Part shown: in pieces, positions 39,076 through 47,440 of the stretch
Position numbering within the stretch: position 1 is the stretch's first letter
Layout of the letters: each line of letters begins with the position of its first letter
DNA from: Novosphingobium sediminicola
Lineage (GTDB): Bacteria; Pseudomonadota; Alphaproteobacteria; Sphingomonadales; Sphingomonadaceae
Length of the DNA: 64,000 bases
Direction of reading: 5' to 3'
NCBI RefSeq assembly: GCF_014196525.1
Contig: NZ_JACIDX010000009.1
Span: 1 to 64,000, forward strand
The notes under the pieces: model-generated
The model's input: the letters and a program-made list of their open reading frames with translations, nothing else
What the model was told of the DNA's origin: nothing
Database searches by the model: none
Made by a program: the position numbers and the translations under genes

Positions 39076-41364
39076 ATGAAAATACATCTGATCCGGTCTG
39101 CGGGCCTTGGCGCTCTGGCCTTCATGCTGATGACGAGCGGGGCGAGAGCCGCCGAAACGCCCGCCGCCAAGACAGACAATGGCATTCAGGAAATTCTGGT
39201 CACCGCCGAGCGCCACGTCTCCTCGGTCCAGAAAACGCCGCTCTCAATCACCGTGCTGGGCGAGGATGCCTTGAAGCAGAAAGGCATTACCACCGGACAG
39301 GACGTGGCCGATGTCGTGCCCGGCGTGAAGGTGATGCACGAAATGGGCGTGACCAATGTCTATATTCGCGGGGTCGGCAACACCGCCTCCAACCCCTATG
39401 CCGACAGCGGGGTGACCTTCAACCTCGACGGCGTGGCGCTGACGCTGCCCTCAGGCGCGGGCGGGCAGATGTATGATCTGGCGCGGATGGAGGTGTTGAA
39501 AGGTCCGCAAGGCACGCTCTATGGCCGCAATGCCACGGCAGGCGTGATGAACATCGTGACCCGCGATCCCGATTTCGTGCGGGGCGGCTATGCCAATGTC
39601 ACCTTTGGCAATTACGACAATGTCGAAACCGAGGGCGCATTCAATCTGCCTTTGTCCGATACGCTGGCGGCGCGGGTGGCGTTTCACACCTCTAACCACA
39701 AGGGCTATCTGAGCAATGGCAACAATGACGAGGACGGGCGCGGTGCGCGTCTGAAGCTCTTGTGGAAACCCGCGACGGGGACGCGCCTGTTGCTTGGCGT
39801 GGATTTCGACAATCAAAGCGGCAAGGGCGCGCAGCGCGTTCCGGTCAAGAGCAGCGACGGCAGCTTCTATTTCAACGCCGCATTGGGCATCAACAACCCA
39901 TGGTATATGCAGAACACCATGCCCTCGCCGGTGGGCGGCAACACCCAGATCGTGCCTTCCGACGCGCATGTCATCAATCGCAACTGGGGCATCTTTGCCC
40001 AATTGGATCAGGACGTCGGCATTGGCGTGCTGACCGTTCTGCCCAGTTACCGCGAATATAAGCAGGACTGGAAAAGCGCCGACGATGGCTTTGCCTTTCA
40101 ACAACAGGTCAGTGACAAGTCGAAGAGCATCGAGGTCCGGCTTGGCTCGCATGACGATCGCGGCAGCCGGTTGAAATGGGTGCTGGGCGCCTATGGGCTG
40201 AGCGAGAGCCTGCCCAATGTCGTCAGCGTGCAGCAGAGCTTCCCGATTATCGGCGCGACCTCGCCCGAACAGGCGAATATGTATCTGCAAACCACCGGCA
40301 CGCCCTATGATAAGACCTCATCCTATGCCTTTTTCGCTCAGGCCACCTATCGCGTGCTGCCGGTACTGAGGATCACTGGCGGCATCCGCTATACCCATGA
40401 TTCCAAGCATGAAACCGGCTATACCAGCAATGACATCAGCTATTCGCCCTATAGCCAGTACACGTTCAAGCTGGACTGGCGCGCGGTCAGCCAGAAGGCG
40501 ACATGGCGCGTGGGTTTCGATCTCGATCTGGCGCCCCAATCGATGCTCTATGGCAATATCGCCACCGGATATAAGGCGGGCGGTTTTGGCGCGGGGCCGA
40601 CGCCCGGCCTGACGCCGGGGCTGACGGTCGATCCCACGCTGGTGCCTTTGCTGACCTATAAGCCGGAAGAGCTGACTTCCTACGAACTGGGCATCAAGAA
40701 CAGTTTCTTCGACCGGCGGCTTCAGGTCAATCTTCAGGGTTTCTACTGGAACTACAAGAACCAGCAGATCCAGACGATCTTCCTCTTCCCCTTGCCCTCG
40801 CTGCCCCCGGTCATCGTGCCTTCGGTGGTCAATGCGGGCGCGGGCAAGACCTATGGCGCGGATCTGGACATCACCTATCGTTTCTCGCCGCACGACCAGA
40901 TCGGCGTTTCGCTGGAAGTGTTGGGGTCGAAATATGACAATTTCAACTATCCCTTCCTCTTCACCAGCGGCCTCAATCAGGACAAGAGCGGACGCCCCTT
41001 CAACTATGCGCCCTCGCTCTCCGGGTCGGTCGATTATTCGCATGTGTGGGATCTGGCCAATGGCGGCAATGTCACGCTGCGCGCCGGGGTGCGCTTCAGC
41101 GCCAGCTATTGGATGAGCTATAATTACGACAGCGCCTCGCGGCAGGGGGCCTATAGCAAGACGGACCTCAGCCTTGAATATGCCGCGCCCGAACATGCGT
41201 GGTTCGCGCGGGCCTGGGTGCGCAATTTGGAGAACAGCGCCGTGCTCAGCTATGTCGGCGGCTCGGTTCCGGGCACATCGCTGGCGCCCGCGCCATCTGG
41301 CGTGTCATGGGCTACCATCCAGCCCCCGCGCACTTTTGGCGCCAGTTTCGGGGTCAAATTCTGA
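39076..41364 (+). CDS. TonB-dependent outer-membrane receptor (2)
   Basis: A 762-residue receptor with a signal (MKIHLIRSAGLGALAFMLM...ARAA), TonB box QEILVTAE, plug motifs VYIRGVGNTASNPYAD and LKGPQGTLYGRNATAGVMN, and a barrel ending GASFGVKF. A GAGGGGAAG site precedes the ATG. It is co-transcribed with the PepSY membrane protein and probably controlled by LysR 1. The PepSY partner hints at a ferric chelate ligand, while the LysR type hints at an aromatic signal. A hairpin lies about 67 bp after the stop. Confidence 0.9.
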   Translation: MKIHLIRSAGLGALAFMLMTSGARAAETPAAKTDNGIQEILVTAERHVSSVQKTPLSITVLGEDALKQKGITTGQDVADVVPGVKVMHEMGVTNVYIRGVGNTASNPYADSGVTFNLDGVALTLPSGAGGQMYDLARMEVLKGPQGTLYGRNATAGVMNIVTRDPDFVRGGYANVTFGNYDNVETEGAFNLPLSDTLAARVAFHTSNHKGYLSNGNNDEDGRGARLKLLWKPATGTRLLLGVDFDNQSGKGAQRVPVKSSDGSFYFNAALGINNPWYMQNTMPSPVGGNTQIVPSDAHVINRNWGIFAQLDQDVGIGVLTVLPSYREYKQDWKSADDGFAFQQQVSDKSKSIEVRLGSHDDRGSRLKWVLGAYGLSESLPNVVSVQQSFPIIGATSPEQANMYLQTTGTPYDKTSSYAFFAQATYRVLPVLRITGGIRYTHDSKHETGYTSNDISYSPYSQYTFKLDWRAVSQKATWRVGFDLDLAPQSMLYGNIATGYKAGGFGAGPTPGLTPGLTVDPTLVPLLTYKPEELTSYELGIKNSFFDRRLQVNLQGFYWNYKNQQIQTIFLFPLPSLPPVIVPSVVNAGAGKTYGADLDITYRFSPHDQIGVSLEVLGSKYDNFNYPFLFTSGLNQDKSGRPFNYAPSLSGSVDYSHVWDLANGGNVTLRAGVRFSASYWMSYNYDSASRQGAYSKTDLSLEYAAPEHAWFARAWVRNLENSAVLSYVGGSVPGTSLAPAPSGVSWATIQPPRTFGASFGVKF

Positions 41365-41430
41365 TGATAAAGGCTTCCGTCCGCGCGCTGCACACATCAG
41401 TCCTCCCAAAGGCCTGAGCGGATGGAAGGC

Positions 41431-41453
41431 GGGCGCAGCCACTGGCTGCGCCC
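41431..41453. terminator. bidirectional hairpin after TonB receptor 2 and the ClC gene
   Basis: GGGCGCAGCC pairs perfectly with GGCTGCGCCC around a 3-nt loop. It is 4 bp past the ClC stop on the minus strand and 66 bp past the receptor stop on the plus strand. The flanks lack a long T-run. Confidence 0.65.
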
Positions 41454-41457
41454 GTCA

Positions 41458-43218
41458 TCATGCAGGCAGCCTTTCATCGGCGCGCACGGCCTGACGGGCC
41501 TTTAACAGATCATGGCGCGTCACCATGCCGACCACCCGGCCATCCGAGGGAGACAGCACGGGAATGCGCCCCTTGCCGGTTTCCAGAATAAGGTCGGCCA
41601 GCGCGCCGATAGGCGTCTGCGGCCAGACATAAGGCTCCGAAACATCCGAGAGGACATCGCGCAGGCACAGGCCCGGCTCCATGCCGCCGCCCCGCCAATG
41701 CAAGGCGTCCCCCCGCGAAACCATGCCCACAAGCCCCCCCGCCGCATTGACCACCGGATAGGAGCGATGCCACGCCCCATCGGCAAAGAAGGCCATAGCA
41801 TCGGACACCAGCATCGTGTCGGCCATGGTCTGGGGCGCGGGGGTCATGATGCGCTCAACCTGAAACATCTCCAGCGGATCGACGCTGTATTCCTGCCGGA
41901 TATGGCGGCCCCGCCGGGCGATCTTTTCGGTCAGGATCGAGCGGCGCATCACCAGCACGCTGACCCCATAGGCGCCGATGGCGCAGGCCAGCGTAAGGGG
42001 CAGTGCCTCAAAATGCCCGGTCAGTTCGGCGGCGAACAGGGCGCCCGTCAGCGGTGCGCGCATCGCCCCGCTCATGATCCCGGCCATGCCGATCATCGCC
42101 CAAACGCCCTCGCCCCCCGGCAACCACAGGCCCGCCAGCGCGCCCAGCGCCCCGCCCAGCATCAGCAAAGGCGCCAGCACCCCGCCCGATGTGCCCGAAC
42201 CCAGCGCGACCAGCCAGACCGTGGCCTTGACCGCCAGGAGCAGCGCAATCGCCCGCGCGCCCATCGCGCCATCGAGTAGCGCCTGAATATTGGCATAGCC
42301 CGCCCCCAGCACGTGCGGATCGATCAGCGCACCCAGCCCGACCACCAGCCCACCGATCGCAGGCCACCACATCCAATGCACAGGCAGGCGATGAAACCCA
42401 TCCTCCACCCGGTAAAGCGCGCTGGAGAGCAGGCCCGCCATCGCCCCCTGCAACAGACCCAACCCCAGCGCCGCCGCCAGCGCCCAAAACCCGGCAGGCA
42501 TCGTCAGATTGGCCGGAAACATCGGCCCTGCGCCAAGCCACCCCCCGCGCAGCACGTGGGCAACCAGACAGGCCAACACCACGGGCACAAAACTGCGCGG
42601 TTTCCATTCGAACAACAGCACCTCGACCGCCAACAGAACCGCCGCCAGCGGCGTGCCGAAAATCGCCGTCATCCCGGCCGCCGCGCCCGATACCAGCAGG
42701 GTCTTGCGCTCGGCGGCGCTCAGGTGAAAGCGTTGGGCAAAGAGCGAGCCGATAGCGCCGCCGGTCATGATGATAGGCCCTTCCGCGCCAAAGGGGCCGC
42801 CGCTGCCGATGGAAATGGCTGAGGACAGGGGCTTGAGAATGGCCACTTTCAGCGACAATCGGCTCTCGCCGTAGAGGATGGTTTCGATGGCCTCGGGGAT
42901 GCCATGCCCCCGGATCTTTTCCGAACCATAACGCGCCATCAGCCCGACAATGACACTGCCCAGCACAGGCATCAGCACGATCATCGCCGGATTGCTCCCC
43001 GCCGCCATGGGCACGGCATCCACCGACAGGCGCCCATACCAGAACAGATTGGTGGCCAACGCGATCAGCCGCAGCAGCACCCACGCCCCCACCGCGCCCC
43101 CTGCGCCCACCACCAGCGCGGCAAGGGCCAGCACGACCATGCGATGATCGGCGGTATGATCGCGCAGGCTTGGCAGGTCGGGGGCGAAATGGGATGGCGG
43201 CAAGGGGGCAACGGACAT
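41458..43218 (-). CDS. ClC-family chloride channel or H+/anion antiporter with CBS domains
   Basis: A 586-residue membrane protein of the ClC family. Ion-path motifs are GHGIPEA (104-110) and GSGGPFGAEGP (138-148), where Glu146 matches the gating glutamate, plus GSGTSGGVLAPLLMLG further on. The C-terminal 140 residues form a CBS pair (VERIMTPAPQTM and LRDVLSDVSEP), which usually binds adenine nucleotides. ATG 43218 is used; an 18-residue upstream extension runs into the operator and was rejected. It is divergent from a MarR regulator across a perfect palindrome. The anion could be chloride or, in some branches, fluoride or nitrate; the fluoride-type motif is not seen. Confidence 0.88.
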   Translation of the reverse strand: MSVAPLPPSHFAPDLPSLRDHTADHRMVVLALAALVVGAGGAVGAWVLLRLIALATNLFWYGRLSVDAVPMAAGSNPAMIVLMPVLGSVIVGLMARYGSEKIRGHGIPEAIETILYGESRLSLKVAILKPLSSAISIGSGGPFGAEGPIIMTGGAIGSLFAQRFHLSAAERKTLLVSGAAAGMTAIFGTPLAAVLLAVEVLLFEWKPRSFVPVVLACLVAHVLRGGWLGAGPMFPANLTMPAGFWALAAALGLGLLQGAMAGLLSSALYRVEDGFHRLPVHWMWWPAIGGLVVGLGALIDPHVLGAGYANIQALLDGAMGARAIALLLAVKATVWLVALGSGTSGGVLAPLLMLGGALGALAGLWLPGGEGVWAMIGMAGIMSGAMRAPLTGALFAAELTGHFEALPLTLACAIGAYGVSVLVMRRSILTEKIARRGRHIRQEYSVDPLEMFQVERIMTPAPQTMADTMLVSDAMAFFADGAWHRSYPVVNAAGGLVGMVSRGDALHWRGGGMEPGLCLRDVLSDVSEPYVWPQTPIGALADLILETGKGRIPVLSPSDGRVVGMVTRHDLLKARQAVRADERLPA

Positions 43219-43248
43219 AGATGGCTCCGGATTGTGCCCTGCGCAGAT

Positions 43249-43265
43249 ATATCGTAGTACGATAT
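43249..43265. promoter_or_regulatory. MarR-type operator between ClC and marR genes
   Basis: ATATCGTAGTACGATAT is a perfect 17-bp palindrome around a central G. It sits 30 bp upstream of the ClC start and 21 bp upstream of the MarR start, in a 68-bp gap. Its size and symmetry suit a MarR dimer. Repression of both genes is likely. Confidence 0.75.
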
Positions 43266-43286
43266 AAATCAAGAAGAGGAAACGCC

Positions 43287-43688
43287 GTGTCTCAACTGGA
43301 GGAAGCCGATTACGCCCTGTTGGCGCAATTCCGGCATACGCTGCGCCAGTTTCTGGTGTTCAGCGAGGACAAGGCGGCCAGTTTTGGCCTGACGCCGCAA
43401 CAGCATCAGGCCTTGCTGGCGATTCGCGCCGCGCCTGATGGCGGGGCCACCATCGGCTATGTGGCCGAAAGGCTGATCCTGAAACCGCATAGCGCCAGCG
43501 GCCTTGTCGACCGACTGGAAACGCAGGGCTGGCTGACCCGCACGCCCTCGCCGCAGGATCGGCGGCAAGCCATGCTGATCCTGACCAACAAGGCGCGTGA
43601 GGCGCTGGAGGGGCTGAGCGCGACCCACCGCGAGGAAATCCGCCGCCTGCGCCCGATGCTGTCCGACCTGCTGGAGCGTCTGGGATAG
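43287..43688 (+). CDS. MarR-family transcriptional regulator
   Basis: A 133-residue winged-helix regulator. The DNA-binding part has TIGYVAERLILKPHSASGLVDRLETQGWLTR, and the wing has SPQDRRQAMLILT. I chose GTG 43287 (VSQLEEADY) because AAGAGGAAA precedes it; ATG 43221 would run through the operator palindrome and is unlikely. Divergent from the ClC gene, it probably represses itself and ClC. The ligand is unknown; an organic acid or phenol is typical for MarR proteins. Confidence 0.87.
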   Translation: MSQLEEADYALLAQFRHTLRQFLVFSEDKAASFGLTPQQHQALLAIRAAPDGGATIGYVAERLILKPHSASGLVDRLETQGWLTRTPSPQDRRQAMLILTNKAREALEGLSATHREEIRRLRPMLSDLLERLG

Positions 43689-43803
43689 GCTGTGCCGCAA
43701 AAGCTCCAAGATGAATATCTTACGACAATTGTATTCAGCTTGTCGGAAGTTCGCCCCCGCTAAAACTGCCCCATCGGCACATCGCCGATACGGGAGAAGT
43801 GAC

Positions 43804-44235
43804 ATGCGGCATTGGATCGGAGCCATGGCTATCGGGGCGGCGGGGCTGATGATGGCGGGCGTGATGACGGCGGGCAGCGCGCAGGCGCAAAGCTGGGGCG
43901 TTTATGTCGGCAATGGCGCGCCGGCCTTTGCGGGAGGCTGGCGCGATGACAGCGCGGATCGCATGATGCGCTTCATCTGTTCGGGCCAGCGCGCCCATGG
44001 GCTGGAAAACCGGCTGGATCATGAGGTGGACGAAGGCGATATCGACCCCGGCACTGCCAATCGCATCCATGCCGCCATCGACGGCCTTGAAGACCGCCAG
44101 CGCCATGAATGCGCCGAGGGCGATATCCGCTCGGTGCGCGAGATCGGCTGGCGCTATGACCGGATCGGGCAATGGATGGAGAGCGCCGCCCATGGCGATG
44201 ACGGCCCGCGCGGAGGCTGGCGGCCCCGCTGGTAA
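43804..44235 (+). CDS. small secreted protein of unknown function
   Basis: A 143-residue protein with a clear Sec signal (MRHWIGAMAIGAAGLMMAGVMTAGSAQAQ, cleaved near AQA). The mature part is acidic/basic mixed with DDSADRMMRFICSGQRAHGLENRL and a repeat-like RIHAAIDGLEDRQRHECAEGDI; two cysteines could pair. ATG 43804 follows GGGAGAAG; the longer frame from 43711 lacks a site. It lies between marR and the nickel locus. I do not recognise the family; it might be a periplasmic stress or metal-related protein like others of this size in sphingomonads. Confidence 0.7.
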   Translation: MRHWIGAMAIGAAGLMMAGVMTAGSAQAQSWGVYVGNGAPAFAGGWRDDSADRMMRFICSGQRAHGLENRLDHEVDEGDIDPGTANRIHAAIDGLEDRQRHECAEGDIRSVREIGWRYDRIGQWMESAAHGDDGPRGGWRPRW

Positions 44236-44253
44236 GGGGCCCGCCGGTAAGCC

Positions 44254-44520
44254 TCAGAGATATTTGGCGAGTTCCGACAGTTGCGCCAGTTTCTCGCGCA
44301 GCTCCGGCGTCAGTTCGCCCAGCGTATCGGTCAGATGATGTTCGATATGATGCGCCACCAGCCGCGTCTTGGCCTTGTCCAGAGCAGCCACCACGGCGGC
44401 CAGTTGCTGGGCCACATCGAGCGCGCTGCGGTTATCCTCGATCATCGTGATGATGCTGGCGAGGTGACCGTTGGCGCGCTTGAGGCGGTTGGTCAGGTCC
44501 TTGTCGGTGGCGTGGCTCAT
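44254..44520 (-). CDS. CsoR/RcnR/FrmR-family repressor lacking the metal-binding cysteines
   Basis: An 88-residue all-helical DNA-binding protein of the DUF156 family. The core is RLKRANGHLASIITMIEDNRSALDVAQQLAAVVAALDKA. The family Cys that leads the second helix is Ala33 here (RSALDV), and the second site reads AHHIEHHL (His57, His58, His61, His62) with no Cys. There is no cysteine in the protein at all. It is encoded 9 bp after the RcnA-like exporter, and a C6/G6 operator typical of this family lies upstream of that gene. A His-based nickel or cobalt sensor is the likely role. Confidence 0.85.
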   Translation of the reverse strand: MSHATDKDLTNRLKRANGHLASIITMIEDNRSALDVAQQLAAVVAALDKAKTRLVAHHIEHHLTDTLGELTPELREKLAQLSELAKYL

Positions 44521-44529
44521 CGCGCCGGT

Positions 44530-45417
44530 TCAGAGCAGATGGCGCGCGCCGTCAAGCGCAATCACCGCGCCCACGATCAGGATCACAGCGCCCGAGATCA
44601 GCGGGGCCTTGCGCACCGCATCGCCAAACCCGCTCCAGCGCTTTTCCAGATGGCGCAGCGATAGCGCGGCCAGCACCCCTGAAGCCACCATCGTCAGCGC
44701 GAGCCCCACCGAGAACCCCGCCACCAACACCGCGCCCAGCGCCACCCGATGCAATTGCAGGCACAGCATCAGCACCGTGATCGCGCCGGGACAAGGCACC
44801 AGCCCGCCCGTCAGGCCAAAGATCACGATTTGGCCCGTGGTAACCGAGCGGCCCGAAAAGCGGCGGCGGATATCCTCGGCATGGGCGGCCTCATGGGCAT
44901 CGACATAGCCGCCGGTTGCCAGTTCCAGTTCGTGGATTTCTTCCTCGGTGGGCTCGTGGTGATGGTGGCCATGCCCGTGGTGATGATCGTGGTGATGATC
45001 GTGGTGATGATCGTGGTGATGGCCATGATGATGATCGTGCCCGTGATCGTGGTCATGCGCATGGGCCGCGTGCAGATCAGCCCGTGCGCGCCAGATCATC
45101 CAGATCGCCATAGCCACGATAACCGCGCCCGAAGCCAACTGGAAATAGGGTTCGGTGTCCTCGGCCCGGAATGAGCCAAAGGCCCACATGCCCCCCATCG
45201 CCACCAGCCACACCACCAGCGTATGCGACAGCGTGGCCGCCAGCCCCAGCAGCACCGCCTGACGCACTGTGCCTTTCACCGCGATGATGAAGGCGGCCAT
45301 CATCGTCTTGGAATGGCCCGGCTCCAGCCCGTGCAGCGCGCCCAGCAAGATGGCGCTGGGAATGAAGAGCCAGCCATGAGCGGCATCCTGGGCGATAAGG
45401 GCGGTGAGATCGGTCAT
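44530..45417 (-). CDS. rcnA: nickel/cobalt efflux protein, RcnA-like
   Basis: A 295-residue inner-membrane metal exporter of the NicO/RcnA family. Helix 1 carries HGLEPGHSKTMMAAF, and a later helix carries GLVPCPGAITVLMLCL, both family marks. Between helices 3 and 4 is a strongly His/Asp-rich cytoplasmic loop (about residues 115-155), presumably a metal-binding stretch. ATG 45417 (MTDLTALI) was chosen; the 47-residue upstream extension runs through the operator. Co-transcribed with the CsoR-like repressor. Ni2+ and Co2+ are the expected substrates from the family; the CsoR-type operator supports this. Confidence 0.88.
   Translation of the reverse strand: MTDLTALIAQDAAHGWLFIPSAILLGALHGLEPGHSKTMMAAFIIAVKGTVRQAVLLGLAATLSHTLVVWLVAMGGMWAFGSFRAEDTEPYFQLASGAVIVAMAIWMIWRARADLHAAHAHDHDHGHDHHHGHHHDHHHDHHHDHHHGHGHHHHEPTEEEIHELELATGGYVDAHEAAHAEDIRRRFSGRSVTTGQIVIFGLTGGLVPCPGAITVLMLCLQLHRVALGAVLVAGFSVGLALTMVASGVLAALSLRHLEKRWSGFGDAVRKAPLISGAVILIVGAVIALDGARHLL
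44977..45012. repeat. 12-bp tandem repeat encoding the His-rich loop
   Basis: Three perfect copies of GTGGTGATGATC lie head to tail, followed by a partial fourth. On the minus strand they encode repeated Asp-His-His-His units. Copy number could change by slippage without breaking the reading frame. Confidence 0.85.
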
Positions 45418-45429
45418 GACCTGCGCAAT

Positions 45430-45448
45430 TATCCCCCCAGGGGGGATA
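45430..45448. promoter_or_regulatory. CsoR/RcnR-type operator upstream of rcnA
   Basis: TATCCCCCCAGGGGGGATA is a perfect 19-bp inverted repeat, 12 bp upstream of the rcnA start. C/G tracts flanked by AT are the hallmark of CsoR/RcnR/DmeR operators (recalled). The adjacent repressor gene fits. Confidence 0.8.
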
Positions 45449-45586
45449 TGGCAAGGACGATAATGCAGATGCCGGACCATCGCCCGAACGATAACCGGTC
45501 CCGCGCAGGACGATTGCGACAAGGCCCCTTTGTCGCTATAGGAAACACCTACCGGCACTGGGCCGGTATGCCCGCAGGAGGATGAA

Positions 45587-45607
45587 ATGGACCGGAAGGC
45601 GCGCTGA
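45587..45607 (+). other. possible six-codon leader ORF of the ABC-F gene
   Basis: ATG at 45587 is preceded by AGGAGG with good spacing and encodes only Met-Asp-Arg-Lys-Ala-Arg before TGA. The ABC-F start at 45645 has no evident ribosome site of its own. Leader peptides upstream of ABC-F resistance genes can sense stalled ribosomes. This one is a weak candidate based on sequence position alone. Confidence 0.35.
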
Positions 45608-45644
45608 TCAAGCCCGTCCTGTTTTGCAATTTTCCGGTGTCATT

Positions 45645-47237
45645 ATGCCTGCGTTTCTTACTCTTGATGGCGTTTCCATCGCCACGCCCGCAGGGCGCGT
45701 GCTGTTTTCCGATCTCTCTTTCAGCCTGAATCGTGAATGCATCGGCCTTGTCGGGCGCAATGGTTCGGGCAAATCCAGCTTGCTGCGCGCGATCATCGGC
45801 GAAATCGCGCCTCTGTCGGGCCATATCACGCGGATGGGCACCATCGGCATGGTGCGACAGAACCCCGCGTCGGAAAGCCTGACAACAGGCGAGGCGCTGG
45901 GGATTGCCGATGCTCTGGCCCGGATGGAACGGATCGAGGCCGGGAAAGGCAGCGAAGCGGATTTTGCCGAAGCAGACTGGACCCTGCCTGCCCGGCTCGA
46001 CGAGGCTTTGGCCAAATCCGGCCTTGGCCCGGTGGACCATGCCCGCGCCCTGTCGACTTTCAGCGGCGGAGAACGGACCCGGCTGAGCATAGCGCGCCTG
46101 TGGCTCGATGGGCCCGACCTGTTGCTGCTGGACGAGCCGACCAACAATCTTGATGCCGACGGGCGTGAGGCGATGGCGGGCCTGTTGGCCGACTGGCGCG
46201 GCGGGGCGCTGATCGCCAGCCATGATCGCGCCTTGCTGGAGCATGTCGATGGCATCCTGGCCCTATCGCCCACCGGCACGACATGGCATGGCGGGGGATG
46301 GTCCTGCTATGTCGAGGCGCGCGATGCGGCGCAGGCCCGGATGGAGGCCGATGTCGAACAGGCCGAGCGTGAAAAGGGCGCCGCCGCGCGGCAGGCGCAG
46401 CAGGCCCGCGAGCGTCAGGCCCGCCGCGACCGGCGCGGCGAGGCCTATGCCGCCAGCGGCAGCGCGCCCAAAATCCTGCTGGGCCGTCAGCGCGAAAGGG
46501 CGCAAAACACGGGCGGAAGGGGCCGGATGTTGTCCGATCAACAGGTTGTCGAGGCTTCGGCCCTGCTGGCCAATGCCAAGGCACGGCTGGACATCGCGAT
46601 ACCGCTGAAAATCGAGCTGCCTTCCTCGCTCTTGCCCGCCCATCGGCAGTTGCTGTCCTTTGACCATGTTTCATGGCATGCGGCAGGGCGGAAGGTGGTG
46701 GATGACCTCTCCTTCACTCTGCAAGGCCCTGAACGGGTCGCCCTGACGGGTCGCAACGGGGCGGGCAAGAGCACGGTGTTCAAGCTGGCCTGCGGACAAT
46801 TGGCGCCGCATTCGGGGGAGATCAGACGGCCCGATGAGCCGCTGGCCATCCTCGATCAGCATGTCGATATCCTCCACCATGGCGCCACGATCCTCGACAA
46901 TATGCGGCGGCTCAACAAGGCTCTTACCGAGAATGAGGCGCGCGCGGCATTGGCCCGCTTTGCCTTTCGAAATGTCGAGGCGGACCGCGTCGTGGCCGGA
47001 TTGAGCGGCGGGGAATGTCTGCGCGCGGGTCTGGCCTGCATCCTTTCAGCGCGTTCCATGCCGCCGCTGCTGTTGCTCGATGAACCGACCAACCATCTCG
47101 ATCTGCCCTCGATCGAGGTCATGGAGCGCGCGTTACGCGCCTATGACGGGGCGATCTTCGTCATCAGCCATGATCGCGCCTTCCTCAACGCCATCGGCAT
47201 CACCCGAGAAATCACCCTGCCTCCTCCCTCCGGTTGA
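45645..47237 (+). CDS. ABC-F family ATPase
   Basis: A 530-residue protein with two fused ATP-binding cassettes and no membrane part. Cassette 1 has GRNGSGKSS at 37-45, signature FSGGERTRLSIARL and LLLLDEPTNNLD. The linker near 220-290 is rich in Arg, Ala and Gln (QQARERQARRDRRGEAY). Cassette 2 has GRNGAGKST, LSGGECLRAGLACIL and LLLLDEPTNHLD. ABC-F proteins act on the ribosome, either as translation factors or for antibiotic protection. ATG 45645 (MPAFLTLDG) fits homologues, but no ribosome site precedes it; an in-frame ATG at 45582 is the alternative. Subfamily not determined. Confidence 0.85.
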   Translation: MPAFLTLDGVSIATPAGRVLFSDLSFSLNRECIGLVGRNGSGKSSLLRAIIGEIAPLSGHITRMGTIGMVRQNPASESLTTGEALGIADALARMERIEAGKGSEADFAEADWTLPARLDEALAKSGLGPVDHARALSTFSGGERTRLSIARLWLDGPDLLLLDEPTNNLDADGREAMAGLLADWRGGALIASHDRALLEHVDGILALSPTGTTWHGGGWSCYVEARDAAQARMEADVEQAEREKGAAARQAQQARERQARRDRRGEAYAASGSAPKILLGRQRERAQNTGGRGRMLSDQQVVEASALLANAKARLDIAIPLKIELPSSLLPAHRQLLSFDHVSWHAAGRKVVDDLSFTLQGPERVALTGRNGAGKSTVFKLACGQLAPHSGEIRRPDEPLAILDQHVDILHHGATILDNMRRLNKALTENEARAALARFAFRNVEADRVVAGLSGGECLRAGLACILSARSMPPLLLLDEPTNHLDLPSIEVMERALRAYDGAIFVISHDRAFLNAIGITREITLPPPSG

Positions 47238-47265
47238 CACACAGGCCGGAAAGGGCCAAAGGGCG

Positions 47266-47400
47266 GCTTCCCTTGGGGAGTAGCCATCCGCATTTTCAGC
47301 GGAGCGCATGTCAACAAACTTGGCCTCGGCCATGGCATGTGCGGCCTTTATGGTTCGGCGAGACCATGGATCGGCATGCACTCGGGGTCGGGCGCGTGCC
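47266..47400 (+). ncRNA. yybP-ykoY manganese riboswitch
   Basis: The conserved boxes of the yybP-ykoY aptamer are present: GGGGAGTAG (47275-47283) in loop 1, GTCAAC in the middle stem (47310-47315) and GGCGAGACC (47357-47365) in loop 3. The closing stem CCTTGG / CCATGG flanks them. The element lies in the leader of a CaCA-type cation exchanger. In other bacteria this class binds Mn2+ and turns on Mn2+ exporters. The exact ends are approximate; a GC-rich stem between the aptamer and the start may be the expression platform. Confidence 0.85.
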
Positions 47401-47440
47401 CGGTTCATGTGTCCAATCTCCGGCCCCGTGGAATCTGTTC

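Noticed and set aside
43725..43737. ACAATTGTATTCA after marR, similar to the 18-bp element of the aromatic island
   Set aside because: The right half matches but the left half does not form the repeat, and the neighbouring gene has no link to the island; treated as chance.
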